DNA from: Lysobacterales bacterium
Lineage (GTDB): Bacteria; Pseudomonadota; Gammaproteobacteria; Nevskiales; Salinisphaeraceae
Length of the DNA stretch: 44,454 bases
Direction: 5' to 3'
Assembly: GCA_002715985.1 (NCBI GenBank)
Contig: PBAO01000048.1
Location: 1 to 44,454 of the forward strand
Shown: piece by piece, positions 31,412-39,689 of the stretch
How the letters are laid out: each line of letters starts with the position of its first letter
Position numbering within the stretch: the first letter of the stretch is position 1
Translations under genes and position numbers: made by a program
Notes under the pieces: generated by a model
Databases searched by the model: none
What the model was told of the DNA's origin: nothing
What the model saw: the letters and a program-made list of their open reading frames with translations, nothing else

Positions 31412-31653
31412 TGCGCGCGGGTACGCAGCAGGTCGTTGTCCAGAGCCTGAACACGCCGCTTGGTGGCTGGTGTCCGGCGACCGAGTGTCGCGACGAGGCG
31501 TTTGGCGATGGGTTCCTGGCGCATTCGCTGGGCGTGCGCGTGACGGATTGCCCGTACGGCCGCGTGCGGTTTCGCACGCCCACGGATGAGCCGAACCCGC
31601 GTATCGCGTTCTGGCAGCTGGGCTGGCTTAAAGCCGCCCAGCGGAGGGTCTGA
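31411..31653 (+). CDS. Hypothetical early protein (80 aa)
   Basis: 80 residues from the ATG at 31411, one base after the start of the previous stop, with a GTG at 31408 as alternative. Two Cys lie in WCPATECRD and one in TDCPYG. It ends 2 bp before the transposase gene start. Function unknown. Confidence 0.55.
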   Translation: MRAGTQQVVVQSLNTPLGGWCPATECRDEAFGDGFLAHSLGVRVTDCPYGRVRFRTPTDEPNPRIAFWQLGWLKAAQRRV

Positions 31654-31655
31654 TC

Positions 31656-33443
31656 ATGCCGGTGCAGGAGAAAGCACATCTGGCTGCACAGGACGAGCTC
31701 CGGCGGCTGGCCCGCCGCCTGGATGCGGCCGGCCACGGCCAGCGCACCGCGCTGATCGACGAGGTGGCCGCGATGTTCGGCTGGTCACGCAACAAGACGT
31801 ACAAGCTGCTGGCCCAGGTGGGCTGGACGAGCGGGCGCAAGAAACGCGCCGACGCCGGCCGGACGACCCAGGACGAAGCCGCACTCACCGATCTGTCGGC
31901 CACGCTGCGCGTCGGCCTGCGCGCCAACGGCAAAGCGACGATGGAAACGCCGACGGCGCGCAGCCTGCTGGGGGCCAACGGCCGCGAGTTCAGCGTGTCG
32001 AACGGGCGGCTGAACACGCTGATGCGCCAGCGCCAGATGGATCTGGCCAGCCAGCGCCGCGAACGCCCGGTGCAGCGTCAACGCAGCCTGCACCCGAACC
32101 ATGTGCATCAGGTGGACCCGTCGCTGTGCCTGATCTACTACGAGCCGGACGGCACGCAGCGGATGATGGACGAGGCGAAGTTCTACAAGAACAAGCCCGC
32201 CAACGTGGCCCGTATCGAGGATTTCAAGGTCTGGCGGTATGTGCTGGTCGATCATTACTCGGCGACGATCCAGGTGCGTTATTACCGCGCCGCCGGCGAG
32301 ACCACGGCCAATCTCTGGGATTTCCTGTTGTTCTGCTGGGAGGCCCGCGACGACTGTCCGTTTCACGGGGTGCCGCAGATCCTGGTCTGGGACAAGGGCT
32401 CCGCGAACACGTCGAAGGCGATTCAGTGCGCGCTACATGCCTTGGAGGTGACGCATATCCCGCACGAGGCGGGCAATCCACGTGCCAAGGGCAGCGTGGA
32501 AAACGCCAATAATCTGGTCGAGAAGCTGTTCGAGAGCCGTCTCCGCTACGAGCCGATCCGCAACGTGGACGAGCTCAATGCGGCGGCGCTCGGCTGGATG
32601 AACGCTTACAACGCGGACCGTATTCCGGATTACGACGCTCGCCTGCAGCGTCGCGGCATGCGTGAGCCGGTCAGCCGGTTCGGGCTCTGGCAGACGATCC
32701 GCCAGGCCCATCTACGCCTGTTGCCGGATCGCGAGCTTTGTCAGTACCTGCTGTCGGCCGAACCCAAACCCCGGCGGGTGAACAACGACATCACGATTTC
32801 GTTTCGTCACCCGAACACGAAGCGCAGCGAGCGCTATGACCTGCGCCATATTCCCGAGGCGTTTGCCGGGGCGACGGTGGATGTGGCGCCGCTGATTTAC
32901 GGGCCCAACCAGGTGTCGGTAACGGTCGAGGATTATCGCGGCGAGCGCCACAGCCATGTGTGTGAGGCGCTGGTGTTCGACGCCGCAGGCTTTGAAACCG
33001 GCGCGGCCGTGATCGGCGAGGCCTACAAGCGCCCGGCCGATACCGAGATCGAGCGCCGGGCCGCGGCCGCCGATCGCGCGGCTTACGGCGGCGCGAATGC
33101 CGACGACACCCAAGCCGCGAAGAAACGTGGCGATACGCCGTTCGGCGGGCTGGATGCCCACGGCCATCTCGCCCATGTGGATCTGCCGACCTATATGCGC
33201 CGCAAGGGCACCGAGCTGGATACGCCCAACCGATTCGAGCCCGAGCGCAAGCCGGTATCGGTATCCAGTGTCTGCGGGTTGTTGGCGGATCGTCTGGGCC
33301 GGCCGGTCACGCGCGACGAAAACGCCGCGCTGCGCGAGCGATTCCCTGATGGCGTCGCAGAAGACGCCATCGACGCACTCGTTACCGAGTTGGGTAGCGA
33401 GCCCGATTCATTTACGCAGCCCGTGCTTCGGGTTGCCAAGTAG
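31656..33443 (+). CDS. Transposase A (Mu-like/BcepMu-type DDE recombinase)
   Basis: 595 residues. An N-terminal HTH-like region (about 30-60) binds DNA. The integrase core has the DDE triad Asp154 (HQVDPS), Asp246 (VWDKGSAN) and Glu282 (PRAKGSVENAN), with spacing typical of rve-type enzymes. C-terminal beta barrel sequence (about 365-460) resembles the Mu-type C-terminal domain. It cuts the phage ends after CA and joins them to target DNA, giving the 6-bp duplication seen here. The start has GGAGG 8 bases upstream. It is followed by the MuB-like gene, as in all Mu-like phages. Confidence 0.95.
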   Translation: MPVQEKAHLAAQDELRRLARRLDAAGHGQRTALIDEVAAMFGWSRNKTYKLLAQVGWTSGRKKRADAGRTTQDEAALTDLSATLRVGLRANGKATMETPTARSLLGANGREFSVSNGRLNTLMRQRQMDLASQRRERPVQRQRSLHPNHVHQVDPSLCLIYYEPDGTQRMMDEAKFYKNKPANVARIEDFKVWRYVLVDHYSATIQVRYYRAAGETTANLWDFLLFCWEARDDCPFHGVPQILVWDKGSANTSKAIQCALHALEVTHIPHEAGNPRAKGSVENANNLVEKLFESRLRYEPIRNVDELNAAALGWMNAYNADRIPDYDARLQRRGMREPVSRFGLWQTIRQAHLRLLPDRELCQYLLSAEPKPRRVNNDITISFRHPNTKRSERYDLRHIPEAFAGATVDVAPLIYGPNQVSVTVEDYRGERHSHVCEALVFDAAGFETGAAVIGEAYKRPADTEIERRAAAADRAAYGGANADDTQAAKKRGDTPFGGLDAHGHLAHVDLPTYMRRKGTELDTPNRFEPERKPVSVSSVCGLLADRLGRPVTRDENAALRERFPDGVAEDAIDALVTELGSEPDSFTQPVLRVAK

Positions 33444-33451
33444 GAGGGTGC

Positions 33452-34687
33452 ATGTCTGCCGCCGCAACTAAAAACGCACCGCTGAAGATCAAGTTTGTGC
33501 TGGCTGAACACGGCATCAGCGCGCGCGAGATCGCTGCCTCGACCACACAGACTGGCGGGCCCAATCAGGGCCGTCCGCTGGCGCCGGCGACGATCAATTC
33601 GGTGCTCAACCACAACCGCTGGCCCCGAACCACGCGCGCCGAAACGCTACAGGACCAGATGGAGCAATTCCTGCTCGGGCGCGGCGTGTGTGCCACCGAG
33701 CTGGTCGACTGCTGGCTGACGCACGAGGACGCGCCGGCGCTACGCAAGCCTCGAAACCGCGCGCCGCTGACCGAGCGGTCTGCGCAAATCCAACGCTATA
33801 TCGACATCCCGGAGACCGAGATGCTCACCGCTGCCGCCAAGAAACATTTCAAGCTCTTTCGCGATCCGTTCGTGGACGATGTGCAAAGCCCGGACGATGT
33901 GTATCTGGGCCATGACCAGCGCTATATCCGCGAGGCCATGATGCAGACCGCCAAGCACGGCGGCTTTATGGCGGTGATCGGCGAGTCCGGGGCGGGCAAG
34001 ACGACACTGCGCCGCGATCTGCTGGACCGCATCAACCGCGATGAGTTGTCGATCGTGCCGATTCAGCCGCGTGCGATCGACAAGAAGAAGCTCAATGCAT
34101 CGATGATTTGTGACGCGGTGATATCGGACCTGGCCCCGCACGAGACGATCAAGCTGTCGCTGGAGGCCAAGGCGCGCCAGATCGAACGTCTTTTGACCGA
34201 GTCCAGCCGGGCCGGCAACCGCCACGTGCTGATCATCGAGGAGGCTCATGATCTTTCGATCCAGACGCTGAAATACCTCAAGCGGTTCTACGAGCTCGAA
34301 GACGGCTTTCGCAAGCTGATCAGCATCATTCTGGTCGGCCAGCCCGAGCTGGGCGGGCTTTTGAATGCCAAGCAGAACTACGGCGCGCGCGAGGTGATTC
34401 GTCGTATCGAGACGGCTTATCTGGGGCCGATGGATGCCGGCCAGATCGAGACCTATCTGCGCCAGAAATTCGAGCACCCGCGCGTGCGCGCGCGCTATGA
34501 CGACATCTTTGCTGCTGACGCGGCCGCGGCGATTCACGCTTCGCTGACACAGCGCCTGCGCGGCGTGAACGAGGTGCGCAGCGAGTCTTATCCGCTGTCG
34601 ATCAACAACCGCGTCAAGGCCGCGATGAACCAGGCGGCCCGGACCGGCGATCCGCTCATCCACGCCGAGCTTTTCCCGGAGGCTTGA
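33452..34687 (+). CDS. MuB-like AAA+ ATPase, transposition target selector
   Basis: 411 residues. An N-terminal HTH-like part (about 10-60) is followed by an AAA+ domain with Walker A GESGAGKTT at 177-185 and Walker B LIIEEAHD at 260-267. In Mu, B binds target DNA, stimulates the transposase and gives target immunity. The sequence is closer to ExeA/BcepMu-type ATPases than to Mu B in length (Mu B is about 312 residues). It has an AGGAGG-like site upstream and lies 8 bp after the transposase gene. Confidence 0.92.
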   Translation: MSAAATKNAPLKIKFVLAEHGISAREIAASTTQTGGPNQGRPLAPATINSVLNHNRWPRTTRAETLQDQMEQFLLGRGVCATELVDCWLTHEDAPALRKPRNRAPLTERSAQIQRYIDIPETEMLTAAAKKHFKLFRDPFVDDVQSPDDVYLGHDQRYIREAMMQTAKHGGFMAVIGESGAGKTTLRRDLLDRINRDELSIVPIQPRAIDKKKLNASMICDAVISDLAPHETIKLSLEAKARQIERLLTESSRAGNRHVLIIEEAHDLSIQTLKYLKRFYELEDGFRKLISIILVGQPELGGLLNAKQNYGAREVIRRIETAYLGPMDAGQIETYLRQKFEHPRVRARYDDIFAADAAAAIHASLTQRLRGVNEVRSESYPLSINNRVKAAMNQAARTGDPLIHAELFPEA

Positions 34688-34688
34688 T

Positions 34689-34970
34689 ATGTCGGCTATC
34701 CATACAACCGAACTTGCGCCCGCCAACCAGCGGATGGCGTGTCAGGTGGTGCTGGCGCAGAAAGCGATGGCCGAGCTGGCCGCGCGAGACATCGTGATTG
34801 ACCGGCTTGAGATTGGCGACGCGCGCCCGGTGCTGCATGTGACTATGCCGATGCGGGCGCCTTGTTTGCCGGGCACGACGATGATCCGGCGCCGGCATGC
34901 CTTCGGCATTCAGACCGAGCAGCGCGCCGAGGTCCACGGCTGCACGGTGCTCTGGCAGGTGGCGTCATGA
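34689..34970 (+). CDS. Hypothetical early protein (93 aa)
   Basis: 93 residues with a helical N-terminus (NQRMACQVVLAQKAMAELAA) and a beta-rich C-terminal half. It starts 1 bp after the MuB-like gene and overlaps the next gene by 4 bp. No recognised domain. Confidence 0.6.
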   Translation: MSAIHTTELAPANQRMACQVVLAQKAMAELAARDIVIDRLEIGDARPVLHVTMPMRAPCLPGTTMIRRRHAFGIQTEQRAEVHGCTVLWQVAS

Positions 34971-35965
34971 GCCGGGCCAAAGTGAGAGCGTCCATCGCAC
35001 GGCGCGTGCGCGATGAGGCTTTGACCGCATTGGCCCGCGCGGCGGCGCCGACCACTGCGTCGGCGGTGCATCGCTCGTGCGCGACCTCGGCCGAGGTCGA
35101 TGATGCCCAGCAGGCGCTACGTGAGCTGGTGGCCGAGGGCCGCGTGGCACAGGTGACGCATCGCAACAAGCGGGCCTACCGTCTCATCAGCGCCGATTGC
35201 GCCACGCGGCCCGGCCAGTCGAATGCCGATTCTCCGACACGGGACGTTGCGGCGGTACTGGCGGCCGCAGGCGAATGGCTTACGCGTGATCAGATTTGTA
35301 GTGCGCTGCGTCAATACTCGCGCGAGCAGATCGGCCAGGCGTTGAAAGACACGGCGGTATCGATGCCGCAAGCCGGCTCGAACCTGCGGCTTTACGGGTT
35401 GGCCGATTGGCACGCCGAGCCGCCAAGCGAACGGGAGGCCAGCGCGGTGCCTGATGGCGTATACGCCGTCGGCGGCCCGTCGCCGACGACGGGCCGGTCG
35501 ACCGGCCGAAGCGCCCGCGTCATTCAGGCGATTCGGGATGCCGATGCCTGGATGACGATCGAGGACCTCGCCGCCTGCCTGACGGATGCACGCGACAAGA
35601 TCGGCAAGACGCTGTCGTATCACGCGGGGCCAACAGGCTCGGGGCAGTTGGTCGGGCGCCGGCGCGTGGATAGCGCGCTGACCGAGTACGGCCTGCCGGC
35701 ATGGGCCGATCCCGTGGCCGGGCCGTTTATCGACGCCGGCGACGAGCAAGCGGACGTCGAGACCGCCGCGGTTGACGCATCACGCTGCTCTGCCGACCCG
35801 GGCGCGCCGCGCTTCGCGCTCTGGAGCGACGGGCGCTTGTCGGTCGATACGTCCGACGGGCTGCACGGCGAGCTGCAGCGGCCCGATGTCTCGGCTCTTC
35901 TGGCTTATCTGGCCGAGGTCACGCCTGGCACCTTGCGACGCGCCCTCGAGGCGCAGGAGCGATAG
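34967..35965 (+). CDS. Protein with repeated winged-helix-like domains
   Basis: 332 residues from the ATG at 34967. Three helix-turn-helix or winged-helix-like units can be made out, at about 15-75 (VDDAQQALRELVAEGRVAQV), 90-145 (LTRDQICSALRQYSREQIGQ) and 183-245 (MTIEDLAACLTDARDKIGKT), separated by low-complexity linkers. Internal repetition of such domains suggests a DNA-binding protein that contacts several sites. Role unknown; perhaps in replication or in arranging the ends. Confidence 0.6.
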   Translation: MSRAKVRASIARRVRDEALTALARAAAPTTASAVHRSCATSAEVDDAQQALRELVAEGRVAQVTHRNKRAYRLISADCATRPGQSNADSPTRDVAAVLAAAGEWLTRDQICSALRQYSREQIGQALKDTAVSMPQAGSNLRLYGLADWHAEPPSEREASAVPDGVYAVGGPSPTTGRSTGRSARVIQAIRDADAWMTIEDLAACLTDARDKIGKTLSYHAGPTGSGQLVGRRRVDSALTEYGLPAWADPVAGPFIDAGDEQADVETAAVDASRCSADPGAPRFALWSDGRLSVDTSDGLHGELQRPDVSALLAYLAEVTPGTLRRALEAQER

Positions 35966-35967
35966 CC

Positions 35968-36321
35968 ATGTCGAACCCGATCACCGCCGATACGCTGCTG
36001 TCCGCGATGGCCGGCCATATCGGCGAACAGAACGCGATTCACAGCGACCAACTGGCTGTCGAGCTGACCGGCAGCGTGGTGGGCCTGGCCCACAAGCAGC
36101 GCCAACTGCGCTATGTGATCGTCGAGCTGCGACGTGCTGGCCGTCATATCTGCGGCCATCCCGGCCGCGGGTACTATCTGGCCAGCTCTACGGCGGAGCT
36201 CAAGCGGACCTGCACTTATCTATATCGGCGCAACATCACCGGCTTCGAGCAGATCGCCGCGATGATGAACGTCGCGCTGCCGGATCTGGCGGGCCAGCTG
36301 CGCCTGGACGATGCGCTATGA
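35968..36321 (+). CDS. Small winged-helix-like early protein
   Basis: 117 residues. SDQLAVELTGSVVGLAHKQR, then RYVIVELRRAGRHICGHPGR and GYYLASS give a winged-helix pattern ending in a 'GxGYYL' wing, like small phage replication/regulatory proteins. It follows the preceding gene by 2 bp and overlaps the next by 4 bp. Confidence 0.6.
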   Translation: MSNPITADTLLSAMAGHIGEQNAIHSDQLAVELTGSVVGLAHKQRQLRYVIVELRRAGRHICGHPGRGYYLASSTAELKRTCTYLYRRNITGFEQIAAMMNVALPDLAGQLRLDDAL

Positions 36322-36596
36322 GCCGGGCGCGCGTAGGCAAGCATGTGGGTCCGTATGCGCCGATCGTCGGGCGTGGGTTCATTACGGCGTCGATCGCGGC
36401 CGGGCGCTACCGGCTGACCGAGCCGTTGGGCCTGGAGAAGCTGTGTACGGGCTGCGGCGACTACTGGCCGGCCGATACCGAATTCTTTTATGCCAAACGC
36501 GATGACCTGGCAGGCCTGTCGAGCTTGTGCAAGGCCTGTTACCGCGAGCGCAATACGGCACGGAAAAGAACGGCCGACGGCGTGGAGATGGCGTGA
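36318..36596 (+). CDS. Small zinc-ribbon-like early protein
   Basis: 92 residues from the ATG at 36318. Two Cys pairs, LCTGCGDYWPADTEFF and SLCKACYRERN, form a treble-clef/zinc-ribbon pattern like the part preceding HNH nuclease domains, but no HNH residues are seen. It may bind DNA, RNA or protein. The stop overlaps the next start (GTGA). Confidence 0.6.
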   Translation: MSRARVGKHVGPYAPIVGRGFITASIAAGRYRLTEPLGLEKLCTGCGDYWPADTEFFYAKRDDLAGLSSLCKACYRERNTARKRTADGVEMA

Positions 36597-36769
36597 GCGG
36601 CGACGTCCAGCGCGATTTCTATTTTGCGCCGCACCGTAACGGCAAACCTCTGGGCCCGTCGGTGGTCATTCGCCACCACGACATTCTGGCCGCCTTTCGT
36701 GTGGCGCGCGAGCGTTATCCGCAATACGAGCGGGCCCAGCTCATTCTTCACGCTATTGAAAAGGTATAG
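36593..36769 (+). CDS. Small early protein (58 aa), unknown
   Basis: 58 residues from a GTG at 36593 that overlaps the upstream stop. The sequence (RDFYFAPHRNGKPLGPSVVI, then AFRVARERYPQYERAQLIL) is well-formed and likely globular. Function unknown. Confidence 0.5.
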   Translation: MSGDVQRDFYFAPHRNGKPLGPSVVIRHHDILAAFRVARERYPQYERAQLILHAIEKV

Positions 36770-36771
36770 CG

Positions 36772-37011
36772 ATGGACGATGTTGCTCGAAGCTGTCCGCA
36801 CTGCACCGATCCCGACGGGCAGCCCTGTTATCCGGCGTATGGCCTGGCGCCTCATGCGCATCAGGTAACAAACGGCTGTCTGGTCATGGCCGAGCCGATA
36901 TTTGAGCCGCGAGGCACGTGGCCGTCGCATTTCGTCGAAGACCCCGAGGCGCCGGGGCACGGCACGTGGTTCTGCCCGTTTTGCGGGGCTGGCAATCCGG
37001 AGGCTTCATGA
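36772..37011 (+). CDS. Small zinc-finger early protein (79 aa)
   Basis: 79 residues with CPHC near residue 8, a Cys near 19, and CPFC near residue 70, giving two possible metal sites. Short early proteins with two CxxC knuckles are common in phages, but the function is not known. It overlaps the next gene by 4 bp. Confidence 0.55.
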   Translation: MDDVARSCPHCTDPDGQPCYPAYGLAPHAHQVTNGCLVMAEPIFEPRGTWPSHFVEDPEAPGHGTWFCPFCGAGNPEAS

Positions 37012-37613
37012 AGGTACGTGCAGCCTGCCCGGATTGTGGCCGCGTGGCCACGCTCGATCAGTTCGTCGATGAAGCGGACGCCAAGCAGTACTGCCAGCTC
37101 GTGGGCAATCTGCAGCCGGCGATCGCCCGCGCATTATTCGATTATCTGCGCCTGTTCAGCCCGCCGAAACGTGCGCTGGCCTGGAGCCGGGCATTAAGGC
37201 TGACACGCGAGATTAATAACGCGATTGAGCGTGGTTCCATCGAACGACACGGGCGCACTTGGGCAGCGCCGATGCCGGTGTGGGCCACAGCGCTTCAGGC
37301 GGTTGTCGATAAGCAGCACCGACTATCGCTGCCGCTCAAGGATAACGCCTATTTATTCGAGATCATTGCCTCGGGGGCCAATCGAGATGAAGGACAAGCC
37401 GAAGCCGAACGAGAGCGCAAACGCCGCCAACGCAGCGATGGCCGCCCGGCCAAGCCGCGTGAACGCCGCTCCACTGCGCCCGAAGCCGAGCCGGCCCCGG
37501 CCGGTTCCCGGTCTGCACCCATTCCCGGCGGCAGCCTGAAAACAGCGGTGGCCGAGGCCACGGCCCGTCTGCGACAGCGATCGCATACCGACAGCGAGAC
37601 TGACCATGAGTGA
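37008..37613 (+). CDS. Early protein with zinc knuckle and basic C-terminus
   Basis: 201 residues from the ATG at 37008. The N-terminus has CPDCGRVA; residues 25-125 are helical (IARALFDYLRLFSPPKRALAW), and the last 70 residues are low-complexity and rich in Arg, Pro and Ala, which may bind nucleic acid. It overlaps the DUF3164 gene by 8 bp. No family recognised. Confidence 0.55.
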   Translation: MKVRAACPDCGRVATLDQFVDEADAKQYCQLVGNLQPAIARALFDYLRLFSPPKRALAWSRALRLTREINNAIERGSIERHGRTWAAPMPVWATALQAVVDKQHRLSLPLKDNAYLFEIIASGANRDEGQAEAERERKRRQRSDGRPAKPRERRSTAPEAEPAPAGSRSAPIPGGSLKTAVAEATARLRQRSHTDSETDHE

Positions 37614-38223
37614 AACCCAGATTCCGGCCGGCTACATGGAAGACAGCGCCGGCCGGCTTGTGCCCGAATCAAAGGTGCGCGAGTCGGACAAGTTGCGCGA
37701 CGACGTTGCCCGGCGGTTGTCCGAGCGCGCGATGGCCATCAACGCAGCGCTGCGCCAGTTCAAGATCGATGCGCTGGCCGAGCTCGAGGATCTGGTGGAG
37801 ATTGCGGCCGAGCGCCACGACGTGAAGATCGGCGGCGACAAAGGCAATTTGTCGATCATCACGTTCAACGGCCGGTACAAGGTCGAGCGTGCCTATGCCG
37901 ACCGGATCACGTTCACGGAAGAGATCAAGATAGCCAAGAAGGCGATCGACGACTGCATTACGCGCTGGTCCGAAGGTGCCAACGACAATATCAAGGTGTT
38001 GGTGGATCGAGCGTTTCGAACCGACCGGCAGGGCAACATGCGCAGCCAGGCGGTACTTGAGCTCTTGCGCTACGACATCGATGACCCGGAATGGGAGACG
38101 GCGATGGACGCGCTGCGCGAGTCGATCCAGGTTTCCGGTACCGCGGTTTATGTGCGCGTTTACACGCGCTGCGAAGAGACCGATCGCTATGAGGCGATTC
38201 CGCTCAACCTGGCGGCGGTGTAG
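37606..38223 (+). CDS. DUF3164 protein
   Basis: 205 residues. GYMEDSAGRLVPESKV, then ELEDLVEIAAERHDVKIGG and NLSIITFNGRYKVERAYAD fit DUF3164, found in the early region of Mu-like phages. A conserved WETAMDALRESIQVSGTAVYV C-terminal block is visible. Function is unknown. It is followed by a hairpin and then the region of tandem stem-loops. Confidence 0.8.
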   Translation: MSETQIPAGYMEDSAGRLVPESKVRESDKLRDDVARRLSERAMAINAALRQFKIDALAELEDLVEIAAERHDVKIGGDKGNLSIITFNGRYKVERAYADRITFTEEIKIAKKAIDDCITRWSEGANDNIKVLVDRAFRTDRQGNMRSQAVLELLRYDIDDPEWETAMDALRESIQVSGTAVYVRVYTRCEETDRYEAIPLNLAAV

Positions 38224-38225
38224 TT

Positions 38226-38522
38226 GTGGCTCGGCAGAATCTGCCAACGCATAAGCGTCGCGCGTCGACGCATTTGCAAACACGCGATTCTGCGCGCGGT
38301 ACGGCTCGACCGATCGCGGGCCAGGCAGCGCCCGAGTCGATGGCATATGGCGCGTACTGGGTGTTCGACGAAGAACGCCTTACCGCAGCGTTTGCGCAGT
38401 GGATTCGCGACGATCCGACGCAGGATATTTCGAACGCTGATTGCGGCCGGATCATGGATTTTTTATACAGCGACGCTTGTGCCGATCTTGGCCTGCGTCG
38501 CGGCGGATCACCCCAGCGGTGA
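38226..38522 (+). CDS. Hypothetical early protein
   Basis: 98 residues if it starts at the GTG at 38226, or 60 if at the ATG at 38340. The shorter form is compact (MAYGAYWVFDEERLTAAF, then DISNADCGRIMDFLYSDACAD). The longer one adds a basic low-complexity part that also contains the hairpin at 38255-38271, which argues for the later start. Function unknown; the stop leads directly into the tandem hairpin region. Confidence 0.5.
   Translation: MARQNLPTHKRRASTHLQTRDSARGTARPIAGQAAPESMAYGAYWVFDEERLTAAFAQWIRDDPTQDISNADCGRIMDFLYSDACADLGLRRGGSPQR
38255..38271. repeat. Hairpin related to the CAAATGCG(C/T)CGACG motif, copy 3
   Basis: GCGTCG (38255-38260) pairs with CGACGC (38266-38271). On the minus strand the sequence from 38277 reads CAAATGCGTCGACG, differing at one base from the motif at 15648 and 27479. 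It lies just after the DUF3164 gene. Confidence 0.45.
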
Positions 38523-38527
38523 GCGTC

Positions 38528-38710
38528 GCCCGGGATGCGTATTTATCCCGGGCCAGGACCAGCCGGCGGTGTCCTGGGGCAATAACACCGGCAGCCGGAG
38601 AACGGGCCGAATCACCCGTGAGATCCGGCCGGTTGGGCACGTCACGTCCCGGCAGCGGCCGTCGGCAACGCGACCCCCTCGTTGCCGGCGGTTGGCTGCT
38701 TTTATTTTTT
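38528..38710 (+). ncRNA. Candidate structured RNA or leader: four tandem hairpins ending in a terminator
   Basis: A 180-bp gene-free stretch contains four consecutive stems: 38528-38536 with 38545-38553 (9 bp), 38553-38559 with 38571-38577 (7 bp), a nested stem at 38587-38633 (outer 87-90/30-33, middle 94-98/25-29, inner 602-606/615-619), and a long stem at 38652-38699 followed by TTTTATTTTTT. Transcribed right, it would be a compact RNA that ends in an intrinsic terminator. It could be a small RNA, an attenuator controlling DUF2786, GemA and Mor downstream, or only an unusually structured terminator region. No known RNA family was recognised. Confidence 0.5.
38652..38710 (+). terminator. Strong intrinsic terminator within the early region
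   Basis: Bases 38652-38670 pair with 38680-38699 (about 18 pairs, one bulged G, two to three G-T pairs, CGGCAACG/CGTTGCCG core), and the stem is followed at once by TTTTATTTTTT (38700-38710). It should stop rightward early transcripts unless an antitermination signal acts, leaving DUF2786, GemA and Mor to another promoter. Confidence 0.8.
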
Positions 38711-38905
38711 CAGCTTCGTGAGCTGCTCGCCGAGCTCGCGACCGGCTGCTATGGCCTCTTGTTTCGAGCGGTAGCTGTTGTCGAGGTCCTTGATTTCACC
38801 CAGCACCGGGTGGTCGAAGACAACCTTCATCGCCCATTTGTCGGGATTCGCGCCCATCACGCTAAAACCGCGCTCGTCGTCTCGATATATCTGCTCGTAG
38901 TTCAT
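38702..38905 (-). CDS. Small protein on the opposite strand within the early region
   Basis: 67 residues from the ATG at 38905. The product (YRDDERGFSVMGANPDKWAM, then DHPVLGEIKDLDNSYRSKQ and GRELGEQL) has a balanced, globular composition, unlike shadow frames. Its stop lies in the T-tract of the terminator. The ribosome binding site is weak (GGA close to the ATG). If real, it would be a leftward gene expressed apart from the early operon. Family unknown. Confidence 0.5.
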   Translation of the reverse strand: MNYEQIYRDDERGFSVMGANPDKWAMKVVFDHPVLGEIKDLDNSYRSKQEAIAAGRELGEQLTKLKK

Positions 38906-38934
38906 TTCCGGATCTCGGCAAGGGTTTCAACGAT

Positions 38935-39612
38935 ATGATGCAACGCGACAAAGCGATCGAGAAGATCCGCAAGTGCCTGGCGCTGTCGGCGTCATCCAAC
39001 GAACACGAAGCCGCCACAGCACTACGCCAGGCCCAGGCCCTGATGCGCGAGTTCTCGGTTAGCGAAAGCCAGGTGGCCGCGGCCGAGGCAACCGAATCGT
39101 CATGTTTGAGCGGCGTGAAAAGCCAGCCGCCACAACATTTGGTGGTCTTGGCCCGAACGTGCGCGAACGCGTTTGCCTGCGATTTTCTGATCGGTTCAGA
39201 GCTTCGAGGGCAGACGATGACGTTTGTCGGGACCGATCCAGGGCCCCGGCTCGCGCAGTACGCCTACACGGTTCTGCGACGCGCTCTGGAGCGTGACCGC
39301 AAGGCTTACGTGGCCACGCTCAAGCGCTGCCAGCGAAAAACCAAGATCCGCCGCGGCCAGGCGTTCGCCTTGACCTGGGTGATTGCTGTTGCCCAAACGG
39401 TTCAGGAATTTGCCGGCACCGACGCGGACCGTCAGCGCATCGCGGCGTATACGTCGGAGCATTACCCATCGCTTGCATCAATGCCGGTGCGCCAGACCCG
39501 CATTCACGGGCGAGATGACGCGGCTCTCGAAGCCGGTTTCAGGCGCGGTGAGACCCAATCTCTGCACAGGCCGATCAATGGCCAACGGAACGATCAACGC
39601 CGATTGCGTTGA
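38935..39612 (+). CDS. DUF2786 protein
   Basis: 225 residues. The start RDKAIEKIRKCLALSASSNEHEAATALRQAQALM matches DUF2786 (given as residues 4-37). The middle (CANAFACDFLIGSELRG, then FVGTDPGPRLAQYAYTVLRR) fits the domain that often follows it. Common in transposable phages of the BcepMu type and in other prophages; function unknown. The start codon pair ATGATG at 38935 has AAGGG about 10 bases upstream. It is downstream of the strong terminator, so its own promoter or read-through is needed. Confidence 0.82.
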   Translation: MMQRDKAIEKIRKCLALSASSNEHEAATALRQAQALMREFSVSESQVAAAEATESSCLSGVKSQPPQHLVVLARTCANAFACDFLIGSELRGQTMTFVGTDPGPRLAQYAYTVLRRALERDRKAYVATLKRCQRKTKIRRGQAFALTWVIAVAQTVQEFAGTDADRQRIAAYTSEHYPSLASMPVRQTRIHGRDDAALEAGFRRGETQSLHRPINGQRNDQRRLR

Positions 39613-39689
39613 TTTGGTCGTTATCTCGACGATCAGTTGTGTCCGGACTGCTCTCATTGGTTAGGTGCAATTCGTAGCAGGAACTGAAA

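Noticed and set aside
33740-34726. 328-residue open frame on the minus strand
   Set aside because: Antisense to the MuB-like ATPase gene, which carries clear Walker motifs.
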